A DNA stretch of 6,979 nucleotides from Rickettsia typhi (GTDB lineage Bacteria > Pseudomonadota > Alphaproteobacteria > Rickettsiales > UBA1997). Shown piece by piece: positions 1-5,168 of the stretch. The position numbers and the translations under genes are program-made. The stretch spans positions 1 through 6,979 of the forward strand of contig CAMDOL010000074.1 of the NCBI GenBank assembly GCA_945903615.1, written 5' to 3'. The number at the start of each line of letters is the position of its first letter. The stretch's first letter is position 1. Under the pieces are notes generated by a model, which saw only the letters and a program-made list of their open reading frames with translations, made no database searches and had not been told where the DNA came from.

Positions 1-134
1 AATGGTAAGTTTGGGTGATAATTCAGGATAAATTTATGAGGCAAAGGCTTTGATATAAATCTTCTGACTTATATTTTGAGAATATTTAAAGCTGTTTCAT
101 TTTGAAGCAGTTTTTAGAATTACCCCTCAATTAT
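1..134. other. Window edge without a supported gene
   Basis: All three plus-strand frames close within about 30 bases (stops at 5-7, 16-18 and 29-31), so at most the last few codons of a plus-strand gene entering from the left could be here. The minus strand has only very short frames. The one structured element is the hairpin with a T-run at 88-115. That would fit the 3' end of a plus-strand transcription unit lying mainly outside the window. Confidence 0.5.
88..115 (+). terminator. Probable intrinsic terminator
   Basis: CTGTTTC (92-98) pairs with GAAGCAG (104-110) through seven pairs, one of them T-G, around a 5-base loop. The flanking AAAG (88-91) can extend the stem into the TTTTT run at 111-115. 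A stem followed directly by T residues on the plus strand fits a rho-independent terminator for a gene to the left of the window. The stem is AT-rich and therefore weak. Read on the minus strand, it is followed by only three T residues (CTTTAAA), so it is a poorer terminator for ccmE. Confidence 0.45.
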
Positions 135-263
135 CTACAAATGCTTGTATAAATTTGCTTGGAGAATACAAGAGGCAGAGCCTGCTGCCTCTTGTATTAT
201 CCGTCGCAATTTTTCCTCAAAAATATTTTGTTCTATTGGATATTTAGGGGTGGGAAATGGCAT
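135..263 (-). CDS. Small hypothetical protein, coupled to ccmE (42 aa)
   Basis: This 42-codon ORF starts MPFPTPKYPIEQN and ends with TAG. I do not recognise the product. Its ATG shares a base with the ccmE stop (TAATG at 263), the arrangement seen in translationally coupled gene pairs, and that is the main reason for listing it. The predicted peptide is soluble, with a Pro-rich start, a charged helix-like middle (FEEKLRRIIQEAA) and one Cys at residue 32. The middle codons are formed by a perfect 14-bp inverted repeat (165-198), so the ORF may be a real small gene, a remnant cut short by a palindromic insertion, or chance. No Shine-Dalgarno is visible, as for its neighbours. It is not the N-terminus of CcmF, which would be the expected next ccm gene. 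Confidence 0.35.
   Translation of the reverse strand: MPFPTPKYPIEQNIFEEKLRRIIQEAAGSASCILQANLYKHL
165..198. repeat. Perfect 14-bp inverted repeat (hairpin)
   Basis: AATACAAGAGGCAG (165-178) is exactly complementary to CTGCCTCTTGTATT (185-198) across the 6-base loop 179-184. No T-run follows on either strand, so it is not a standard intrinsic terminator, although it lies about 65 bases past the ccmE stop and could protect a 3' end. It falls wholly inside the 42-codon ORF. It could be a small palindromic element or an RNA-stabilising structure. Confidence 0.75.
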
Positions 264-733
264 TAGTTATTCTGTGGATGTCTTTGTTGATAAGTAGAAT
301 TTGTTTTTATCGCTTTAGCAACTTCTGGCGGCATATATTTTTCATCGTGCTTGGTTAGAATCTCGCTGGCAATAAACACATTGTTTTTTTGATCCCAAAC
401 CCCCTTGGCAACCATCCCTTGTTTCTCGCGAAATAGATCTGGCTTAATTCCTGAATAGTGAATTTCTAAATCGGCTTTATAATCAGTAATAACAAATTCT
501 AAATTATTTGCCTCATTTTTCACGCTTCCCTCCAGAACTAATCCACCAACACGAATGATTTTTTGTTCAGGAATTTTTAGTGTTGAAAGTTCGGCAGGTG
601 AATAAAAAAAGACAATATTATCACGAAAATTAGAAATTATAAATGCTAGTGCAACTAGAGAAATAAATGCGGCAGAAGCAATAAATTTAATTCTTTTTCT
701 TTTGAGATGAGATTTTTTTGAGAGCGGTTTCAT
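263..733 (-). CDS. ccmE: Cytochrome c maturation heme chaperone CcmE
   Basis: CcmE is the periplasmic, membrane-anchored chaperone of cytochrome c maturation system I. It receives heme from CcmC/CcmD, holds it covalently on a histidine and passes it to CcmF/CcmH. The 156-residue protein has a basic N-terminus, one membrane segment at about 17-36 and a soluble OB-fold beta domain at about 50-135. The signature LTKHDEKYMPPEV gives the heme-binding His129 and the axial-ligand-type Tyr133. The C-terminal tail is short and polar, and total length is normal for the family. Translation should start at ATG 731-733, inside the end of ccmD, with which it overlaps by 47 bases, so coupling to ccmD is likely. 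No Shine-Dalgarno is visible. ccmF and ccmH do not follow, so the ccm genes are dispersed in this genome. Confidence 0.95.
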   Translation of the reverse strand: MKPLSKKSHLKRKRIKFIASAAFISLVALAFIISNFRDNIVFFYSPAELSTLKIPEQKIIRVGGLVLEGSVKNEANNLEFVITDYKADLEIHYSGIKPDLFREKQGMVAKGVWDQKNNVFIASEILTKHDEKYMPPEVAKAIKTNSTYQQRHPQNN

Positions 734-842
734 TCTTTTTTAATTGCAGAAGAGAAAATATGGAAAAGCCAAATAAGATAATTCCAGCGGCTAGGTAAGC
801 GGCTTTGACAAAGGAAGAATAATCGTGAAATTCTGACATCAT
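687..842 (-). CDS. ccmD: Heme exporter protein CcmD
   Basis: This short gene encodes 50 or 51 residues, starting MSEFHDYSSF. It has one hydrophobic segment at about 11-32 (AAYLAAGIILFGFSIFSLL) and a strongly basic tail ending KKISSQKKKN. That is the usual CcmD design: a small membrane protein with an N-terminal His followed by aromatic residues, a single helix and a charged cytosolic end. CcmD stabilises the CcmC-CcmE complex and aids release of holo-CcmE from the CcmABC transporter. Two adjacent in-frame ATGs (840-842 and 837-839) could be the start, and no Shine-Dalgarno separates them. The last 47 bases overlap ccmE in a different frame. Position directly upstream of ccmE matches the usual ccmC-ccmD-ccmE order, but ccmC is absent: the tRNA-Phe gene on the other strand occupies that side. 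The identification rests on size, topology and context. Confidence 0.82.
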   Translation of the reverse strand: MMSEFHDYSSFVKAAYLAAGIILFGFSIFSLLQLKKNETALKKISSQKKKN

Positions 843-855
843 TCAAGTTAAATTA

Positions 856-883
856 TTGCAAATAAAGATTGGCTGATTACAAT
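856..883 (+). promoter_or_regulatory. Candidate sigma-70 promoter for tRNA-Phe
   Basis: TTGCAA (856-861) and TACAAT (878-883) are separated by 16 bases and resemble the -35 and -10 consensus. Transcription would begin near 890, about 30 bases before the tRNA. The leader holds two TTTTAAAA-type palindromes (892-914). The placement fits the tRNA gene, but AT-rich DNA gives many such matches. Confidence 0.45.
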
Positions 884-920
884 CCACGGCTCTTTTAAAA
901 AACCTGTTTTAAAACCTCTT

Positions 921-996
921 GCCCGAATAGCTCAGTTGGTAGAGCAAAGGACTGAAAATCCTTGTGTCCGTGGTTCAAATCCGCGTTCGGGCACCA
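921..996 (+). tRNA. tRNA-Phe (anticodon GAA)
   Basis: All cloverleaf parts are present. The acceptor GCCCGAA (921-927) pairs with TTCGGGC (986-992). The D arm is GCTC/GAGC and the anticodon stem AAGGA/TCCTT. The anticodon loop CTGAAAA carries GAA at 954-956, and the T arm is CGTGG-TTCAAAT-CCGCG. The discriminator A (993) is followed by an encoded CCA (994-996). GAA reads the Phe codons UUU and UUC. It is the only plus-strand gene supported here, and the dps stop codon of the opposing operon begins only 15 bases downstream. Confidence 0.97.
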
Positions 997-1011
997 CTTC
1001 CTTGTAAGAAT

Positions 1012-1449
1012 CTACAAACTGCTTTTAAGCATCCACGCGTTTTTATCGTGAACTTCAATTCTGCCAATCAACATATCTGCTGTTCCTTCATCACCTTCTG
1101 TTTGGGCAGTTTTCAAGGCATCGTAGAGAATTTTAGTTAAAGTTTGGTTATCATTATAAAGTTCTTGAACCATTACTTGCCATGTAGAATTTTCATTACC
1201 GTTTTTAATTTTTGATTCTTCAGAAAAAGCATCAAAACTGGCAGAAACCTTAATATCTAAAGCTCTAATTCTTTCGGCAATTTCATCGATTGCATCAGAT
1301 AATTCTTCATACTGAGAACCAAATAATTCGTGCAGGCTTTTAAAATTAGCACCAACAACATTCCAATGATAATTTTGAGTTTTCAAAGCAAGTGCATAGC
1401 TATTGCTAATAATGTTGTGCAAGGCTTTAGCGACATTTTTATTGTTCAT
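1012..1449 (-). CDS. dps: Dps/NapA-type ferritin-like protein
   Basis: Dps proteins form 12-subunit cytosolic shells that oxidise Fe(II), preferably with hydrogen peroxide, and store the iron, limiting Fenton damage. This 145-residue protein has the full intersubunit ferroxidase set, His28 (NYHWN), His40 (LHELF), Asp55 and Glu59 (SDAIDEIAE), with the same spacing as in Listeria and Helicobacter members. It also has the usual C-terminal HDKNAWML segment. The N-terminus is short and lacks the long Lys-rich tail of E. coli Dps, so strong non-specific DNA binding is doubtful and a NapA-like iron-detoxifying role is more likely. The ATG at 1447-1449 lies 7 bases past the trpF stop, making this the last gene of the operon. 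No terminator separates it from the convergent tRNA-Phe gene. Confidence 0.95.
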   Translation of the reverse strand: MNNKNVAKALHNIISNSYALALKTQNYHWNVVGANFKSLHELFGSQYEELSDAIDEIAERIRALDIKVSASFDAFSEESKIKNGNENSTWQVMVQELYNDNQTLTKILYDALKTAQTEGDEGTADMLIGRIEVHDKNAWMLKSSL

Positions 1450-1456
1450 AAATTAT

Positions 1457-2077
1457 TTATTTTAAGTTAATAGAGTGAATTTTATTCATAAATTCAGTAA
1501 TTAATTTTGGTGATTTTGTGCCTTTAATTTCTTCAATCCCTGAAGATAAATCAATCATTTTTGCGCCAGTAATTTTTAGTGCTTCTTCAATATTTTTAAT
1601 ATCAAGACCACCTGATAAAAACCATCTTTTTTTAGTTTTAAAATTTTGTAAAATCTTCCAATCAAAACTTTCTCCACTGCCAGAACTTTTACCGTCAAAT
1701 AAAAACATATCAACAATATTCTCAAAATCGTGAACCAGCTCTAAATCCTGTGTTTCACTGATTGGAAAGGCTTTGATAATGGGAATTTGAAATTGGTTTT
1801 TAATTTCTAAAATGCGGCTTTTTTTTGAGCTATGAATTTGTAAAAAATCTGGCTGTAAATATTTGAGAATTTCACGAATTTTTTTGTCCTGTGCATCCAC
1901 AATGACAGCCACCACTCTGACTGAGCGAGGAATATCGTGGGCAATTTCCGCAGCTCTTTTGGGGGAGATATTGCGCGCCGATTTTGGATAAAACACAAAG
2001 CCAATAAACTCAGCACCGCTTTTAACTGCTAGATCAACAGTCTCTTTTGTGGTAAAACCACATAGTTTGGTTTGCAT
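1457..2077 (-). CDS. trpF: Phosphoribosylanthranilate isomerase TrpF
   Basis: TrpF converts N-(5'-phosphoribosyl)anthranilate to CdRP, the third step from chorismate to tryptophan, in the cytosol. The 206-residue TIM barrel begins with the classic KLCGFT motif, giving the general base Cys6. GFVFYPKSARN follows at 26-36, the general acid Asp128 sits in LFDGKSSGSG (126-135), and the phosphate-binding loops are LSGGL (154-158) and IDLSSGIE (175-182). Length is normal. One deviation is LQIHSSK (79-85), where the family usually has LQLHG. The start is 3 bases after the ybaB stop and dps follows after 7 bases, so it is embedded in the operon. No trpA, trpB or trpC is nearby, although trpF often precedes trpBA in proteobacteria. 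No attenuator is visible. Confidence 0.95.
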   Translation of the reverse strand: MQTKLCGFTTKETVDLAVKSGAEFIGFVFYPKSARNISPKRAAEIAHDIPRSVRVVAVIVDAQDKKIREILKYLQPDFLQIHSSKKSRILEIKNQFQIPIIKAFPISETQDLELVHDFENIVDMFLFDGKSSGSGESFDWKILQNFKTKKRWFLSGGLDIKNIEEALKITGAKMIDLSSGIEEIKGTKSPKLITEFMNKIHSINLK

Positions 2078-2080
2078 AAT

Positions 2081-2395
2081 TTATAATTTGAATCCTGGAG
2101 GAAGCGGAATTCCATTGGTTAAAGATTTCATTGACGAAGAGGAGGCTTCGTCAGCTTTTTTCTTAGCGTCGTTGAAAGCGGCGACGAGCAAATCTTCTAA
2201 GATGTCTTTTTCATCAAGTTTTATGAGTGAATCATTAATCACAATTTTTTTAGCGATACCGTCGCCGGTAATGTTTGCTTTAACCACTCCGCCGCCGGAA
2301 GAGCCTTCGTATAAAATTTTATTTAGTTCTTCTTGAGTTTTTTGCATTTTTTGTTGCATTGCTTGCGCTTGACGCATTAGACCTTGAATATCCAT
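2081..2395 (-). CDS. ybaB: YbaB/EbfC family nucleoid-associated protein
   Basis: YbaB/EbfC proteins are small dimeric DNA-binding proteins that coat the nucleoid and affect gene expression. The 104-residue product has the typical Met/Gln-rich first helix (LMRQAQAMQQKMQKTQEEL, residues 6-24). A Gly-rich turn and strand follow (SGGGVVKANITGDG, 33-46), then a second helix at about 61-85 and the characteristic C-terminal end GIPLPPGFKL. The gene usually sits between dnaX and recR. Here it lies between a peptidoglycan carboxypeptidase (6-base gap) and trpF (3-base gap), so it is transcribed with unrelated genes. No Shine-Dalgarno precedes the ATG. Confidence 0.95.
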   Translation of the reverse strand: MDIQGLMRQAQAMQQKMQKTQEELNKILYEGSSGGGVVKANITGDGIAKKIVINDSLIKLDEKDILEDLLVAAFNDAKKKADEASSSSMKSLTNGIPLPPGFKL

Positions 2396-2401
2396 ATTTA
2401 T

Positions 2402-3571
2402 TTAACCGATTATTTTTTTAAGTTGACGAAATTGATACTTTGCGACTTGATAAATTCTGGTCAAATAGCCAGCTTTGTCAATGTTTTCCTTGGCAAATAG
2501 AGGAATCTCGTGAATTTTTTTATCACCAATTTCAACAATCAAAGTGCCAATTTTTTGATTTTTGGTAATTGGTGCATAAATTGGTCCTTTATATTTTATT
2601 TTAACTTTAATTTTATCTAATGGTTGTGATTGGGGTATGGTAAAAGAAATGCTTTGATCGCTAACTAAATCTACTTCACTTTTTTCTCCAAGCCAAGTTC
2701 TGGCTGTAGCAACGGTATAATTTTTATCAAATAGAGTAATTTTTTTATAATTATTAAATCCATAATCAAGAAGTTCGGTAACAATTTCTCCACGCTGTTT
2801 TGGAGTTTTTGCTTCGTTGGTGATGGCAATTAATCTTCTTGAGCCACGAGTTGCGGTTCCAACTACACCATATCCGCCTTCATTAGTGTGCCCAGTTTTC
2901 ATTCCGGTTGCGCCTTCATAACCAGATTTTATCAATGGGTTGTGATTGCGCCTTGTGATGTGTTGATAAGTAAATTCATTGATGGAAAAATAATGTAGAT
3001 ATTCTGGAAAATCAGAAGCAATGCGGTTGGCAACGATTGAGAGATCACGCAAACTCATATAATGCCCATTTTGATTTAGACCGTGAGGATTAAGAAAATG
3101 ACTATTTTTTAAGCCAATTTGTTGACCAGTTTCGTTCATTAAATCAGCAAAATTATTAATACTTCCTGAAGTGGCTTCCGCCAGAGCAACTGCGGCATCA
3201 TTACCAGAAACAACCAAAAGACCAGTGATTAATTTATCAACCGTGACTACATCGCCATAATTTAAAAACATTTTTGATCCAGATTTTTTCCAAGCATTTT
3301 TACCAATTACACACTCATTAGTAAGATTAATTTTGCCTTGTTTTAATTGGTCAAAAATGACATAAGCAGTCATCAATTTAGTCATTGATGAAGGAGCGAT
3401 TCTGGTGTCGGCATTTTTTTCCAATAGAACTTCTTTGGTGTCTTGATCCATCAAAAGTAAATAATTGGATTTAGCTAACTCAGGATAATTATTATCTACT
3501 GCAAAAGATTTTTGACATAAAATGAACAATATAAAAACTGCTACTATTGGGTTTAAGAAAAATTTAATCAT
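2402..3571 (-). CDS. PBP5-type D-alanyl-D-alanine carboxypeptidase
   Basis: This serine D,D-carboxypeptidase (peptidase S11, DacA/DacC/DacF group) removes the terminal D-Ala from peptidoglycan pentapeptides in the periplasm, limiting cross-linking. The 389 residues start with a signal peptide (about 1-24, cleavage after SFA). The three active-site motifs are intact: SMTK with nucleophile Ser62 and Lys65, SGN at 122-124 and KTG at 225-227. A PBP5-like beta domain follows at about 285-370. The last 15 or so residues (YQVAKYQFRQLKKIIG) look like the amphipathic helix that anchors such enzymes to the inner membrane. The start overlaps the preceding lipoprotein stop as ATGA (3568-3571), so the two are probably coupled. 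The exact dac paralogue cannot be told from sequence alone, so no symbol is given. Confidence 0.95.
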   Translation of the reverse strand: MIKFFLNPIVAVFILFILCQKSFAVDNNYPELAKSNYLLLMDQDTKEVLLEKNADTRIAPSSMTKLMTAYVIFDQLKQGKINLTNECVIGKNAWKKSGSKMFLNYGDVVTVDKLITGLLVVSGNDAAVALAEATSGSINNFADLMNETGQQIGLKNSHFLNPHGLNQNGHYMSLRDLSIVANRIASDFPEYLHYFSINEFTYQHITRRNHNPLIKSGYEGATGMKTGHTNEGGYGVVGTATRGSRRLIAITNEAKTPKQRGEIVTELLDYGFNNYKKITLFDKNYTVATARTWLGEKSEVDLVSDQSISFTIPQSQPLDKIKVKIKYKGPIYAPITKNQKIGTLIVEIGDKKIHEIPLFAKENIDKAGYLTRIYQVAKYQFRQLKKIIG

Positions 3572-4383
3572 TGTTGTTTAGGAGCTTGATTTGTGAGAGC
3601 TGTTTTGGTAAGCACTGTTGTGCCTCCTTTATTAATTTCTTCTGGAGTTGTTTTATCGCTTATTTTTTTCTCATCTTTTTTTTCATCAGTTTTTGGTTGG
3701 TCTTTTTTATCATCCGCTTTATTGCTAATTTTATTACCAGTTTTTTGATTAAGATATGCTCTGCGCTTAGCTTGTTTTTCTTTTTCAATCAGCTGATAAC
3801 TTATCTCGCGGTCTTCTTTGCTGCTAAGTTGCTTAGTAAGATCAACATCCTTTTGCAGAGTTTTGTGATTGATTAACTGGTAGTTTTTTTCTCCAAGTTC
3901 AGTTTCAACTCCAAAAGCATCACGATTAGGAACGGCGATATCGTCAAATGATAATCTTGGTCTGCCATATGAATCAGGAAAGTTTTGCATATTATAGCTA
4001 ACTGAAAACATATCTTCTGGCAATTGCTGCACTTGACCTTGAAGTAGAGTGTCACGATTGGGTAAAAAATCTTCTGGTGGTTTGGGCATCACAATTTGTG
4101 AGGTGTCAATGAAGGAAGATCTGGCAGATTCAGAATTTTCAATATTGAAAATTTCTTTTGGATCTTTCCAATTTTTATTGGATTGTTTTTGCTCAGCAGG
4201 CATTCCCATCTCATCTCTTCGAGAGTTTATTTTTTCAATATTATCTCCATATTGTTTTAGAAAATTGCTATTTACCTCATCAGATTTGCTGCTAATGCAA
4301 GAGCAAAAAAGAGAAAGCGACGAAAGCAGCAAAATTGTTTTTGGAATTTTATTTAATGATGAAAGCATCTTTATAACCGGCAT
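3568..4383 (-). CDS. Putative lipoprotein of unknown function
   Basis: I do not recognise this protein (271 aa from the first ATG, 266 from the ATG at 4368). It has a hydrophobic signal segment (about 16-26) followed by FCSC, an imperfect lipobox with Cys29 as the likely lipidated residue. The mature part is polar and predicted mostly exported. It contains two PNRD motifs (108-111 in EDFLPNRDTL and 152-155 in IAVPNRDAFG) flanking an aromatic stretch (SVSYNMQNFPDSYGRPRL). A charged helix follows (about 186-211), then a low-complexity Lys/Asp/Glu tail (220-242), and it ends APKQQ. The first ATG overlaps the SPOR gene by 35 bases. The second (codon 6) overlaps by 20 and gives a more typical lipoprotein signal, so I favour it slightly. 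It is coupled by ATGA to the carboxypeptidase, which suggests an envelope or cell-wall role. Confidence 0.78.
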   Translation of the reverse strand: MPVIKMLSSLNKIPKTILLLSSLSLFCSCISSKSDEVNSNFLKQYGDNIEKINSRRDEMGMPAEQKQSNKNWKDPKEIFNIENSESARSSFIDTSQIVMPKPPEDFLPNRDTLLQGQVQQLPEDMFSVSYNMQNFPDSYGRPRLSFDDIAVPNRDAFGVETELGEKNYQLINHKTLQKDVDLTKQLSSKEDREISYQLIEKEKQAKRRAYLNQKTGNKISNKADDKKDQPKTDEKKDEKKISDKTTPEEINKGGTTVLTKTALTNQAPKQQ

Positions 4384-5089
4384 GTTTAGCTTGTTTTAAA
4401 ATGATGTTTGCTTTCTTTGTATTAGGTATTGGGCCAAGTAAAACGCGGTAGCTTTTTTTATCACCAGTTTCTACTTCCTCAACTTTTCCTTTTGAAATTT
4501 TTTTGCTTTTGGTAAGAATTTTATTAGCGTTGTCAGCAACTGAAAAAGAGCCAATTTGAATGAAAATTCCAGATGATTTATTGTTTGAAACTGCACTGCT
4601 AGCAGCTTTTGTGCTAGGAGCTTTTGAAGTGGCGATTGCTAATTTGAATTTTTTATTAGAAGAAGTTTGGGGATTGGCAAGATTGTCATTAGTTTTTGGA
4701 TCAACCTCTTTTGTCTGATCGTTTGACATATCGTAAGAAACCATTGCCTCTGATCTATTGTTTTGACTGGCTAATGTTGTTGATTGTGCAGGAGATGGCT
4801 CTGCAATACTGCTGATTGGGATAATTGGCGCTGGATTATTATTTTGAACTAATTTTTCGTTAACAGGAGTGCTGATATTATTTTTATTAGCCTCAATATT
4901 TTGATTGGCTAATATTTGAGCATTGCCTTCTGGAACAAACCTTTTGACTGGTTTTGGATTGCCATTTAAATCAACAATACGAATTTCTGAAGGACCTTCT
5001 GTATTATTCCCCAAGCAAGAAGAAAGGGCGAACAAAATTGGCAACAAAAAAAGTTTAAAGCCAGAGCTGAAGACGGATTGTTTTAGCAT
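4349..5089 (-). CDS. SPOR-domain lipoprotein
   Basis: SPOR domains bind denuded glycan strands of peptidoglycan, typically at division septa. The 246-residue protein has a lipoprotein signal with a clear lipobox LSSC (Cys25). The +2 residue is Leu, not Asp, which under the E. coli rule favours the outer membrane. A short conserved-looking segment (SEIRIVDLNGNPKPVKRFVP, 34-53) is followed by a long Asn/Ser/Pro/Thr-rich linker (about 60-170). The C-terminal SPOR domain (about 173-246) has IFIQIGSF, YRVLLGP and a GYKDAFII end. It occupies the place next to a D,D-carboxypeptidase where many alphaproteobacteria have rlpA, but I see no double-psi beta-barrel transglycosylase domain, so I do not call it RlpA. 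Its stop lies inside the next lipoprotein gene. It is the first gene of the tight six-gene run, 79 bases after der. Confidence 0.9.
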   Translation of the reverse strand: MLKQSVFSSGFKLFLLPILFALSSCLGNNTEGPSEIRIVDLNGNPKPVKRFVPEGNAQILANQNIEANKNNISTPVNEKLVQNNNPAPIIPISSIAEPSPAQSTTLASQNNRSEAMVSYDMSNDQTKEVDPKTNDNLANPQTSSNKKFKLAIATSKAPSTKAASSAVSNNKSSGIFIQIGSFSVADNANKILTKSKKISKGKVEEVETGDKKSYRVLLGPIPNTKKANIILKQAKHAGYKDAFIIK

Positions 5090-5124
5090 TTTTATTTCTA
5101 AAATGTTGAGGAAAAATTTAAGAA

Positions 5125-5153
5125 AATCTAACGAAAATAATTAACAAAAGCAA
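5125..5153 (-). promoter_or_regulatory. Candidate promoter of the SPOR-dac-dps operon
   Basis: In the 79-base gap after der, the minus strand reads TTGCTT (5153-5148), a 17-base spacer and TAGATT (5130-5125), four of six matches to the -10 consensus. Transcription would start near 5118, about 30 bases before the SPOR gene ATG. The gap is the only sizeable one in the gene run. Read-through from der is equally possible because no terminator is seen. Confidence 0.33.
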
Positions 5154-5168
5154 TCTAATAATCCGTAG

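Noticed and set aside
165..198. Intrinsic terminator for ccmE
   Set aside because: The stem is perfect, but neither strand has a T-run after it, so I list it only as a hairpin.
2049..2336. Plus-strand 95-codon frame opposite ybaB
   Set aside because: Antisense shadow of a clearly recognised YbaB protein.
3571..3876. Plus-strand 101-codon Phe/Ile-rich frame that looks like a membrane protein
   Set aside because: The hydrophobicity comes from reading the antisense of the Lys/Asp-rich tail (AAA becomes TTT). No promoter or ribosome site supports it.
4049..4399. Plus-strand 116-codon frame opposite the unknown lipoprotein
   Set aside because: The minus-strand frame has a signal peptide, a lipobox and ATGA coupling to dac. 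The plus-strand frame has no supporting context and looks like a shadow.
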